From the NCBI GenBank assembly GCA_963669155.1, contig OZ022588.1, forward strand, positions 10,924,067 through 10,988,066: 64,000 nt of DNA, in the 5' to 3' direction. Positions 35,857 to 48,400 of this stretch are shown piece after piece. Under the pieces are notes generated by a model, which saw only the letters and a program-made list of their open reading frames with translations, searched no databases and was not told where the DNA came from. Source of the stretch: Arbacia lixula (taxonomy: Eukaryota > Echinodermata > Echinoidea > Arbacioida > Arbaciidae). The stretch's first letter is position 1, and each line of letters begins with the position of its first letter. A program made the translations under genes and the position numbers.

Positions 35857-38800
35857 GAGAGATGGAAAGAGAGAGAGAGAGAGTGAGATGGAAAGATAGA
35901 GTGATCGATAGTGAGGGAGAGAGTGAGGTAAAGGGAGACAGAGATTGAGAGAGAGGTAGTGTAGGGATAGTGTAAGCGGTAGAAGGAGAGAGAGGATACG
36001 GAGGAGAAAAGAAGGAGAAAAAGAGAACAGCCATTCTGTCAAAGAACAGCAGTGCGGTTTGGAGGGGGACAGACAGGTTTTAGGGGGGTTTACTTTCAAT
36101 TAAATATCTTCGGAGGTAGAATCCTGAGTTGTTTTTCGTTACACGCTTCACGTGATTCAGGTGCGGGGAGAAAATTGATTTCTCTCTCCCCTTAATTTTA
36201 TTGCGGCACAGTTTTGGTAATCCAGTGAGTCTGAACTGTAGGTAATTACATTATCATATCAATCTCGGGCGCCTGGACATCCATGGACTCCGTGCTTTGC
36301 CCAAAGTCACTATTAGCGGCTTTAGTGGCCCTGCATTCCGGTTGTGTGCTTGCGCAGAATATAAACCAGTATAGAACTTTGCCTGCTTTGATCTAGATCG
36401 TGGTGTTTAATCTTGAAATGGAGAGCAAACTTGCTATTCATGAGGGTCGCTTTTCATAATGACCACTGTTCATAATGTGTAACTTTCCATACACGAGGGA
36501 CTGCTATCCATGATAGAAAATTGGAATCGGTATTCACGAAGCATGGGGACATTTTAAGTGACATAGCAGTCCTTCACAATATTGGTTCTCGTGAACAGCC
36601 TATAACCATGCCTGACTCATATTTAAAGAAAAAATGGAAAAATGTTTAAACAAAGGAAAATATTTGCACTTTTTAAACATTTTTATGCATAAATGATACT
36701 AGTTCATGATTGAATTTCATGAAACACCTAACACTATATTTGATAACATTTAGATGAAGGAAACAAACTAAATTGTAAAAAAGTGTTTCCTGTCTGACTG
36801 ATTCATTTCATCACAAAAGATCTACACAAACCTGAATAGTGTCTGGCAGAGGAGATCAATATAAATGCCACTGCAATGTATCTCACTTTTGCTCTGACAA
36901 TAATACCCACTAATCCTATAGAGCAGCAGTCTATCTGACTTAAGAGTAGAAGGATAAGAAGCTGAATGTTCCAATGCCTCAAGTATGCAGCAAGACTTAC
37001 ATTGCAGCCCACATTTCATAGGTCAGCATTATGCAAGGTACACAGAATGACTCGACTCTTTTTGTACCTCTGACTATTTTTGTAACCGATGCTGCACATA
37101 CCTTCTTCAATGGAGCAGCACGTTTCTGCTGTAGAATTGCCCATCTATTCATAATCTCCTGTCATAGTGTCATCTCATCTGAAAAAACAAGTGCAGGATT
37201 TGCAGCAATGCCTTAAATGCTTGATGTACACTTAATATGAAATTACTAAATGACATATCAGTACCATATTATCAGTTAAATGCATCCACATAATTTTCCA
37301 TGCATTACCATGTATCAGTAAATTTTCCATGCCTCAACCCTCAACAAATAATTTGTTAAATGTGGTTGTTTAATAATTCTGGTCTCATTGTTCATCTTGG
37401 CAAGGACAAATACTCCAAATTTGCTGGTGCATAAATACTACTTTTTTGTCCCATGATTAAAGTACAGAATGGCATTGAGTGTTTTTATGTGTGTACTTCC
37501 TCATTTTCTACAATTTTCCACGCACATATTTTTGTTGGCATTTTTTTCCCCTATGGCGTCGGAGTTGAACAGAGTTCCACCTATGATTGTATGTAGGCCT
37601 GAGTCGAATCGATTATTAAGCCGGTGTTTGATCGAAGAAGTCGAACTCCGATTTCATTTTGATGAATTCGATGCATCGACGAAATTACCAAATTGACTAG
37701 AAAACACAAAATCTTTTGTTTGATAGTCCTGTTATACACAATTTATCTTCATATTTTCACAATTTTAATTTGCTTACTTGGTTCCTACTCTCTTTTGTGA
37801 GTTTTGCAGGTAACGCATCAAGAGAATGAACAGGTCGCTCGATGATCAAGCAGCTACTACATACTACTTGGATTTGATTCGTTCACTACTATATACAGCG
37901 CAACGCCACAACAAACAATTGTCCATAGACTTTGTACAACGGATAGCATCGTGTGTTGTGAAAACCCGGAAATACAGTGGCAATCGTGCGTAAGGCTCAT
38001 TTGCATACACGCTGCCGACGTACAGACTAATAGAGCGTCTCCGTACAGCGATTCGGAGACCACTGATTGGTGCATCGCGTAGATCACGTCATAACCATGT
38101 GGTCGCCAAAACAGTGATACAATATCCAGTCACGTTGTCCGAAACCCGGAAGCGATTTTTCGACGCATTAGGGTTACGGGAAAAAAAAATCGCAACCCGG
38201 AAGCTGATTGACTTTTTGCCCGTTGCAATAGACTCTACAGATTCCAACCTACATACATGTATACGATGCCATATTGACGCTAATTTGTAAGATTTTGACG
38301 GAAAAACAAGAAGTAATCGAAATTCGCTTACATGTGCAGTATCGGTGAGAAAATAGATTCTCCGAGGTTACCTATCATAATTCATATAAAATATAGGAAA
38401 GTGAAATTCTAGGTCGATTTTGGTACGAGGTGATAGAGAATTGCACGCTTGTTTTGGTGGAATACTATGTGGGGAAATGGAAGGATTGCACTGCGTATGC
38501 TTACTATATTTTCATTCATAAATTGGCTCTTGGCAGTGGCTGGGTGACGTCATGTATCGATGCAGCGATGTTCGATCGGCGCAAAGCCATCGAACACCGG
38601 TTTCTGAAAAAATCGATATGACTCAGGCTTAATTGTATGATGTCAGTGTATTTGTTTAATAATGCTGCCCTCGTTTATTAATATTGTTAAAAACAATGCT
38701 GCATTTAAACTTTCTAAATGTGTGGTATAAGTGATATGCAGATAAAATTATTGTAAGCTGATCCCTTTAGCTTGTGCTTCTGATCAGCATTTTTTTTTTA

Positions 38801-39399
38801 CTTCATTTTATCCAGAATGGAGCACACCATCTACTACTGGGTGTATACCTAAAATTTCTTTTCAGAATTAAAATTATCCCAGAAAGCCCTTTCACCAACA
38901 CCTAGCTGATCATTACTTGTTATATACCTGAATAAATGAATAAATAAATAAATATTGTTTGTTGTTTTTTGTGCAGGTTGTCCAGGAGTATGAGAGGGCA
39001 GTTATCTTCAGACTGGGTCGCCTCCTGGCTGGTGGAGCTAAGGGGCCAGGTAAGACGTTCATGCCCCCCCCTCCCCCATCCCCATGTGTCCCTCTCTGCC
39101 TGGCCCATACTCTCTCTCCCTCTCTCTCTCTCCCTCCCTCTCCCTCTCCCTCTCTCCCTCTCTCTCTCTCTCTTTGTTGCCCTCTATCTATTTATGTCTC
39201 TTTCTTTTGTCTGTATTTTCTGTCTTGTGATGTGTGCATACATGTCTGCTACATGTATCTCTTTCTTATCTCTTTCTTTTGTCTTCTGTTACCTACTGTA
39301 TTTCTCTCTCCTTCTTTTATCTGTGTTTTCTGTCTCTTTTTGGCTGCTTGTCCATCTAACCTCTCTCCCCTTTCTGTCTTTCCTTCTCTTTTTTCTATT

Positions 39400-39439
<40 letters not shown>

Positions 39440-42400
39440 TCTTCTTTTGACTGTATTTTCAGTCTTATGTTGTCTGCATACCTGTCCATTCGTTACCTCT
39501 TGCTCTCTCTCTCTCTATCTTTTGTCTGCATTTCTGTCTCATTTCGTCTGTACATCCAAGCCTCTCTCTCCCTCTTTCTTTCTCTCCATCTCTCTTGTTG
39601 TTTTATATCTCTATTTCTGTATTTTCTATCTTGTTTTGTTTGAATGCCTTTCTGTTTTCTTTCTCACTCTCTTTCCACCTATCTCCAAGTATTTAGGAGA
39701 TGCATCTATTTTTATAAACATTGTATTTTGCTCTCAGAATGTTAGTATATATATGTGTATGTGTGGGTGTGGGTGTGTGAAGACGTCTTACTATCATTAT
39801 CACTGTCCACCTTTTTATTTCTCTTCATAGCTTTCTCTTCAATTCTGACTTTAGGCTTACTTCCTAGAACAGAACAAAAGTGTATTTTGCCACCTTCTAG
39901 CTAATGCAGACCCACATTCAGAGTATTTGCTTTCCATTTCTCCCCTTACTCTCTCTCATCTCTCATGTTTGCAAGCCTTTCTCCAAGAAATTTCCCTGGA
40001 GTATGAATGATCCAAGCCCACCCCTGTCATGAAACATGAGGCATATAGATGCTTTCAAATATTTAAGAAACTCTTGTAGTTTAAACTGCATCCACTTATG
40101 TCGTTTCTCAGAAGATTGTAATATTCCAGGAATGTATTAATTCATGGATGTGGATATTTCATCTTTTGAAAGCGGCAATTCCATTACACAGTTTTGGGGT
40201 TTGGGAAGTTAGATGTGTGCCGGATGATGGCATGTTCAGACCAGTGAGAACACTCTATCCAGGAAAACAGTTTACTGATTTTCACTCTTGGTGACAATTA
40301 ACAATCAGCTCTTCCTTAGTACTGGCTTTGGACTTCTCAAGAAAGCAAGAAAATTTCATTATTGGATGCTGCCCTTGCTTTGATATGATCAGAAATCGCA
40401 AGAATGATTTTTTTTTTGTAACAAAGGATTATCTAGTCTCTGATGCATTCTAGGTAGAGTGTGATCTAGGGAGGCAGAGCCAACTTATTTTAACTTTTTC
40501 TAACATTTAATGTTTTTTTTTCTTCATTTCTGTATTGCCAGGTATTTTCTTGATTCTGCCTTGCATTGAGAGCTACACGAAGGTGGATCTCAGAACAGTG
40601 TCCTTTGATGTACCCCCTCAAGAGGTAGGTCCAGTGATGTTAAGTCGTGCCGTAAACTGTACATCTTCATCCACTTCTGGGGCCACATTCATGAAACCTT
40701 ACTAGCCTAGATAGGTACTGAAATGCATGTTGATGAATGCACTTTAGCAACTAACTCGGCCTCGTAAGGTTTCATGAATATGGCCCCTGGGCTCCATCTT
40801 ATAAATAGTTGCGATTGATCCATATTGATCACAAGTCCAATCTACTGTCTCTAATGTACAGAGATATATATGATTGATAGAAATTGCGAGTCAATGGCAA
40901 TTCTTTATCGGATAGAGCCCTGGGGCCATATTCATGAAAGCTTACTAGTCTAGTAAGTTACTAAAAATGCATACAGATCAATGCACTCTAGTAACTAACT
41001 AGGCTTAGTATGGTTCGATGAAAATAGCCCCAGGTCACACAGTGCCAGCTGTAATATAAAGGATAGGAGGTAAAAAAAAACTTGTTCCGAAATTAATTTT
41101 AAAGAGCCCTATTGCAATTTGTCAGATAATATTTTACTTGCACTGTTGTAGAAGAAAAGGACTTAGCCTTGATGAAATTCCCACAGAAAAGAAAATAAGT
41201 GTGGTGAATAATGGTGGCCACACAACACATACAATTCTCGCAAGGAGAATAGGAGCCTTGTGCATTTGGACACATGTTTTTACCCACATACCTCCATGAA
41301 TAAGATTTAGTCCTTCATCAAAACCAGAAAAGGGGTGATTGATGGAATCATACAGCACACAACATACATGTACATGTATGCGAGCACAGCTCGCAAGTGA
41401 TGTCACAGATCTAAACTTTCAAAAATTCATAACTTTCTTATCCTTTGACAGATTTTCATCAACTTATATATTGCTTTTATTTTGCTTCTATACTGACCAA
41501 CTATTTAACTTCTGGGTAGACCTACCCTTTAAATAGGAGAGTGGAAATGATGTTACCTGGTTAAAGGATGAAATAAAGATCTCACTTACTCTCCCAAGGT
41601 CCCATGCTGAAATCTGTCTCATTGTAAGTCTGCATGACAATGAAAGTAGACGTTATAAGCGTCTCACCGCCCTGGGCAAGGCAGATTTACTTATCATATT
41701 CCTAGTCACTAGAGACGGCCAGTTGTATAGCCTAGACTCGAGGCTTGTTTTCTCTGTATTTTTTTTTTTGATCTATTTCCAGTTTTATTTAAGCAGGGTG
41801 GCCTCTTAAGTTATAAAAATGCTGTCACTGAGGGCCCTGATGGATAGAAAATATATTACAATACATAACAATAATAGATAAATTCAAAACATATCAACAT
41901 TTTTAACAAATTCAATGGACAAACATAACATAGTAAAATCAACAGTAACATCGACAACTTCATATCATGAATGATATCTCCACTGAAGTATTAACTGAGG
42001 TTGGATATGATATATGCTCTGAATGGACCAGCCAGAGCAGAGTGCAGCAATAGTCTGTCTGATCAGACTTTTGAGTAAATGTACATGTAGGTGTAGCATA
42101 TGGACAAATATATAGTTCCAGTCCCCGAACGTAAGACTGATATGTCCCAAAGCCTTTGATATTCCCATTAGACCTCAGTGGATATTCCCATTTGCAAGGG
42201 TTGCACAAACCCTTGTTGGTCAATTAATAGAGACGTTTGGAATGCACGTTGTATACTGTGAACTGGTATGTGATTACGTCATTGCACGACACTGCCCATG
42301 CCACGACGTACGTCCACGATCTAGGACGCGATGAAATTGGTGGATTCTACGCTCTGGATGTGGGAACTGTACATGTTGACCTGTGGTTGAGAACGCGGGG

Positions 42401-45400
42401 CATGCGCAGTGGTCCGTATCGTGCGGTTAGGCCTGTAGCCTATGCGGTATGTGATTACGTCATTGCGGTATGTGATTATGTGAACGCAGGGCATGCGCAG
42501 TGGTCCGTATCGTGCGGTTAGGCCTGTAGCCTATGCGGTATGTGATTACGTCATTGCGGTATGTGATTACGTCATTGCATGACACTGCGCATGCTACGAC
42601 GTATGTCCATGATCTAGGACGCGATGAAATTGGTGGATTCTACGTTCTGGATGTGGGTACTGTACTTGTTGACCTGTGGTTGAGAACGCAGGGCATGCGC
42701 AGTGGTCCGTATCGTGCGGTTAGGCCTGTAGCCTATGCGGTATGTGATTACGTCATTGCGGTATGTGATTACGTCATTGCATGACACTGCGCATGCTACG
42801 ACGTATGTCCATGATCTAGGACGCGATGAAATTGGTGGATTCTACGTTCTGGATGTGGGTACTGTACTTGTTGACCTGTGGTTGAGAACGCAGGGCATGC
42901 GCAGTGGTCCATATCATGCGGGCAGACATTCTCTCGACGGCGTCCTAGATGCGCGTTCACTGAAATCAAAAAGTCCCTGATGAGTTTGAGGAGGTAGACT
43001 AGGTATGGCCATAGACAGGCGTAGAGATAAACAGGGTGAATCAGGCAATCTAGGCTTATCTCACCAGACCCATTTCAAAACAGTTTAACAGTTGTGTCTG
43101 TAATTGCAGACAGAACTGTGCATGTGTGTGTGTGTGTGTATGTGTGCATGTGTGTGTGTATGTGTGCATGTGTCTGGACAGTTGTCAGGGTTGTCCATGC
43201 TGCTTTTTTGAGAGGATAAAGGTGAAAACAGGGAATTATGAGGAATGGGCATGGAGGTTGCCAGGCTGCATCTGAGCCTGTTATGGGTGAGCAACGTGGA
43301 GCCTGGCCTAGCCTCAAGGCTGTCAGTGTGGTCTGTTTCTTGCTCATGAATGTCCTGCAATCAAAACTTAGTCTGGACGCCGAGGCTAGGCATCGATCCT
43401 TCCTTCATCTCATCTTCTCTCATCCTAGTGGCCAGGGACGGGATAGTGAATATCAGTGAGTGCAGGGATTGGGCCCAGTGAGATGATATGCGCCAATCGC
43501 TGCATGTAGCATTTATTCAACTTTCATATTCCCAGTAATCAGGGATCAGCCAGTGCAGCACATTAGAGGGTTGTGGGATGAATGCCTCATGGGATGAAAT
43601 GTCATTGACACAGACATTTGTGTTCTTACCTGTAGGAATCCTCGCTGAAGTTGCCACAATATATGATGTATAATGAATGTCATTAGATGAAGTTCTTGCA
43701 AAAATCAGGATCCATGTATTTATGAGAGTGGATGCTGTTTCATGAGTACTGAACTAAGTCCCTTCACATACTTCATGAGGGTGAGGGTTAACGTGGGGCT
43801 TAAAGGGATAGTTCACTCTGAAGATTGGTTTTGATAAAAGCAGAAACGTGAAAGAAACACATTAGTGCAGGTTTGACAAAAGTGTGTCAAAGGATAAGTA
43901 CGTTATGATCTGTTGAAATTTCAAAAGATCATAACTTATCCTTTGACACTGCATGCCCTGAACTTTGGTCCTAGGAATTAGATGTAGTCCGCACCGTACG
44001 CAGGATGTGTGCTCTTGCCCTATCTGCCAGGCTGAGGTTTGGTCCTAGTAATAAGATGTAGTCTGCAGTGTATAAGCTGAAGTTTGGTCCTAATAATAAG
44101 ATGTAGTCTGCACCATATGCGCTAAAGTTTGGTCCTAATAATAAGATGTAGTCTGCACCATATGCACTGAGGTTTGGTCCTAGTAATAAGATGTAGCCTG
44201 CACCGTATGCGCTGAAGTTTGGTCCTAATAATAAGATGTAGTCTGCACCGTATGCGCTGAAGTTTGGTCCTAGCAATAAGATGTAGTCTGCACCGTATGC
44301 GCTTAAGTTTGGTCCAGTAATAACATGTAGCCTGCACTGTATGAACTGAAGTTTGGTCCTAGTAATAAGATGTAGCCTGCGCCATATGCACTGAAGTTTG
44401 GTCCTAATAATAAGATGTAGTCTGCACCGTATGCGCTGAAGTTTGGTCCTAGTAATAAGATGAAGTCTGCACTGTATGCGCTGAAGTTTGGTCCTAATAA
44501 GATGTAGCCTGCACCGTATGCGCTGAAGTTTGTTCCTAATAATAAGATGTAGCCTGCACCGTATGCGCTGAAGTTTGGTCCTAGTAATATAAGATGAAGT
44601 CTGCACTGTATGCGCTGAAGTATGTTCCTAGTGATAAGATGTAGTCTGCACCGTATGCGCTGAAGTTTGGTCCTAGTAATAAGATGTAGTCTGCACCGCA
44701 TGCGCTGAAGTTTGGTCCTAGTAATAAGATGTAGCCTGCACCGTTTGCGCTGAAGTTTGGTCCTAATAATAAGATGTAGTCTGCACCGTACACAGGATGT
44801 GTGCTCTTGCCTACCTGCCAGGTTGATGTGAGCTTAAAGCACAGAATATGCAAAGCAGACATAGGAGAAGGGTCCTAGTGTTCGGCTCAGCCTGAGTGGT
44901 GATGTGCATGTGTAAATATGTGAGCGAAGGTGGATGCCGGCCTTGTTGACTTAGCTAGGAGATGAGATGGAGATGGCGCATAGAAGGGAGAATGGGGGAA
45001 AAGGGCAGAGATTGAAATGAAGTGAGAAGGAGTGAAGAGGAGAGAGCAGGGAGAATGGGGGAAAAGGGCAGAGATTGGAAGTGAGAAGGAGAGAAGAGGA
45101 GAGTCAGAGGTAGAGAGAGTTTGTGTGTAGAGAGAGAGAAAGAGAGAGAGAGACAGAGAGACAGAGGCAGACAGACAGAGACAGACAGACAGGCAGACAG
45201 ACAGAGAGACATAGAGATAGAGAGGAGAGGGTGGTAAGGAAATCGCAGAAGGAGGGGGAGTGACGGAGGGCAGGACTGATGGGGTAGTTGTGGGAGAGGC
45301 AGAGAAGAGGTTAGGGCCGGAGAGGAATAAAATGAGAAACTGGTAGAGAGAACAAGCAAGAGTGACTAACAGGCGACTAACCAGAGACAGAAACAGAAAA

Positions 45401-48400
45401 TGATATTATACTAGGATGGTTAAATCATAAAAGGGGGAAGGATAACAAAGGATGTAGCAAAGACGTTGAAGAGACAAGATGTTGACCACAGCAGTAAAAG
45501 ACAGTAGAAGCACAGATTCTAATCTCAGGTTCATCATGATCATTTGATTCATCATGTTTAGAAAATTAGATGGGAAATAGGAGGGGAGGAAAGGGGGTGG
45601 GGGCAATACAGGAATTGAATCCTACTGTATGATCCCTTTCCTTCATTCATTTTCTTTCCCCTGTTTGCAAGAATATAAAGCGCATGAAACCATATTTGGC
45701 AGAGGCTTCTTTTCAAGTCTTACAACAAAATAATCAAATCATTAAACTATGTTGCATTTTTAAACCAGAAACAAAATTCAAATTTTCACTAAGGTTTTAT
45801 TTTTTTGCAATTTTGGGCTTCATTGCAATGAGCCCTTGTGCATATTTTTCCAATTGTCTTGGTTACTGTAAGCTGCCCAAGACACATGCATGTATTACCA
45901 TAGTCCTTTCCCTTCTGCCATGTATAGATGTAGACAGAGTGATGTAAGATAACAATTTCATATTCAACACCCAGATTTTGACTAAAGGCAATACAACAGT
46001 GTTACAGGATGCCATAATCTTAGAACTATTGTGTGCAAATCCCAGTTAAAGAAAAAAGAATGTTATTGAATAGACCACTTTCGTAATGTATGCACACTTT
46101 ATGCACGCCCTTCAAACAATATGTCAATAGAGATTAGCCTTCAAGATTGTCTGAGATTTGTCTGACTAGCAACAACTAACTAATACGTAGATTCAGAATG
46201 CATTCCACCATTGGAAATGAATCACTAAAATACATCTGAATGAAAAACTTTTTATCGCCACGGTACTATGGAATCAGGGGAAAATTGTGAATACATGATA
46301 AAAATGGCTATTTGCTCTCCGTCACAGATTTTGACCAAAGACAGCGTGACGGTGTCCGTGGATGCGGTGGTCTACTACCGAGTCCAGAACGCCACCATCA
46401 GCATCGCTAACGTGGAAGACGCCAACGCCTCAACACGCCTTCTGGCTCAGACCACGCTGCGTAACGTCCTGGGTACCAAGAACCTCTCTGAGATCCTTTC
46501 AGACCGCGAGGGCATCAGCCACTTTATGCAGGTAGGGTCTTGTGATACTCTTAGGGTCATGTGATACTTGCAGGGTCATGTGATACTTGTAGGGTCATGT
46601 GATACTTGTAGGGTCATGTGATACTCGTAGGGTCATGTGATACTCGTAGGGTCATATGATACTTTTCACCATCCTAGGACCGACCATTGATAATGCCATG
46701 TCAATCAAAACACAATTCCTTGCCTATGGGACTGAGACAGTCAAAGGCTCATATTCACAACAGTGGTTTAATTTAGTCCACATACTAAACATGGACGAAC
46801 TGTATGGGGCGCAAAATAAATCACCTGTGCCCTTTTGCATAAAACTTACCATTGATGGTAACTCGTGTCATCAATGGTAACTACCATGGTAACACCGCTC
46901 AACAGCCAACCAAATTCAAGGTTACCCTAGAAGTTGCCATTGATAGCAAAGTTACCACCAATGGTAAGTTTTATGCCACAGGGCACTGATGCCGTCACAA
47001 AATCAGTGATTTTCATCACAGAATCACAACAGTGGGTGATTTATTTGCTTTATTATGTGGACAAACTCACTATGCATATACCACAGTGATTCCGAGGTCA
47101 AAATCTGTTACATTAAATCAATATTTGTGTTTCATGTTATTTTATTTGGGATTCCATAAAGTTGGTCCAGGTTTAGAACACTGTTTGCATTAAACCGCTG
47201 TGCTCAATACAGAACATTGTGGTTGAATGTAACTTATGTTTGTAGTTTCATATGGTGTGTTATTCCAATTGATTGTGGGGCACCAAAAACCTTTTAGAAA
47301 TCCTGTCAGGACACAAATCCCTCAGCCACTCTGTGCAGGCATGGTCATGTGATTGGTCATGTGATTAAAATTTGTCTATATAACCCATATTATTGACAAT
47401 ACACACAACATTATCCCATTGATCAGCTGTGAAATCTTTCCTTTTAATACTTGGTTCCTTGGTGCAAGCTTACATTTTATACAATATTTCGTAGCCACAG
47501 AATTTCTTATAATTTCTTTTTTTTTTGTAAATTTCCCTTGTTTTTTTCCCCTCACTAGTCAAGTCTTGACGAGGCTACTGATCCATGGGGGATCAAGGTT
47601 GAACGTGTGGAAATGTGAGTATAATACCTGCACTGAATCAGTCACATTTCTTTTCTGTTCTACTCTTTCAAATTTCAACTTCAAAGTGCAGTTTTATGTT
47701 TTTAAGCATACAACACCATATGCTTGTGTCCTGTAAATAAACAGGATTTGACGATGAACAGTAAGCATCGAGAGATGGAGGATAGGGAGGATAGAGGAAG
47801 AAGAGGGTTAACAAGGGGGAGGAAGGAATGCGGGCAAGGGGTTGGAAGGACATTGGAGGATGAACAGGCAAGGGGGAGGAAGTGGAAGAGGTAGAAGGAG
47901 AGGAAGACAACAAAAAGGAGAACAAACATAATGCATGAGTTGCATTAGTCTGTGAGATCCTTGAAAACCCTTAATTATTTCTTCTGCCTAAAAGCTGGCT
48001 GAGAAAGCGAGGTCATGTGGATGAAAGTTAATTGTTCTCCACTGAGGGCTAATTGCTACGTTACTCCATGGCTGCCTAAGTGCAGTATGGCATGACCAAG
48101 AGTTGTGTAGCCTGTCTAATGGTGACATGCATTATCTGTGGAAAAACTGCTTATGTTGGTTTACGCTTGTCGAAAGATAAAGATATCGTTAAACGTTTGA
48201 TTAGCATTGTTTATAGCATAAAGATCACTGTCATCTTGTCTTATAAGGGGTTTCAGTTAAATTAGACTGCATTTATAAGATTGTGCTAACTGAGAATCAG
48301 TGTTTTGAAGCACTCTTTCAAAGCACTTTTATACGAGAGTGTTTAAAAGATTTTTTTTCTGAGTGTGTTTAGGGCTCTTTCGAATAGCGCCTTTGTGCAG

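Noticed and set aside
38969..39643. 224-aa plus-strand frame
   Set aside because: Overlaps stomatin exon 3 in a wrong frame and continues through a CT-rich tract.
42237..42980. Plus-strand frames of 81-94 aa with repeated MRYVITSL sequence
   Set aside because: They come from the 202-bp tandem array, whose period is not a multiple of three, so the frame is not maintained.
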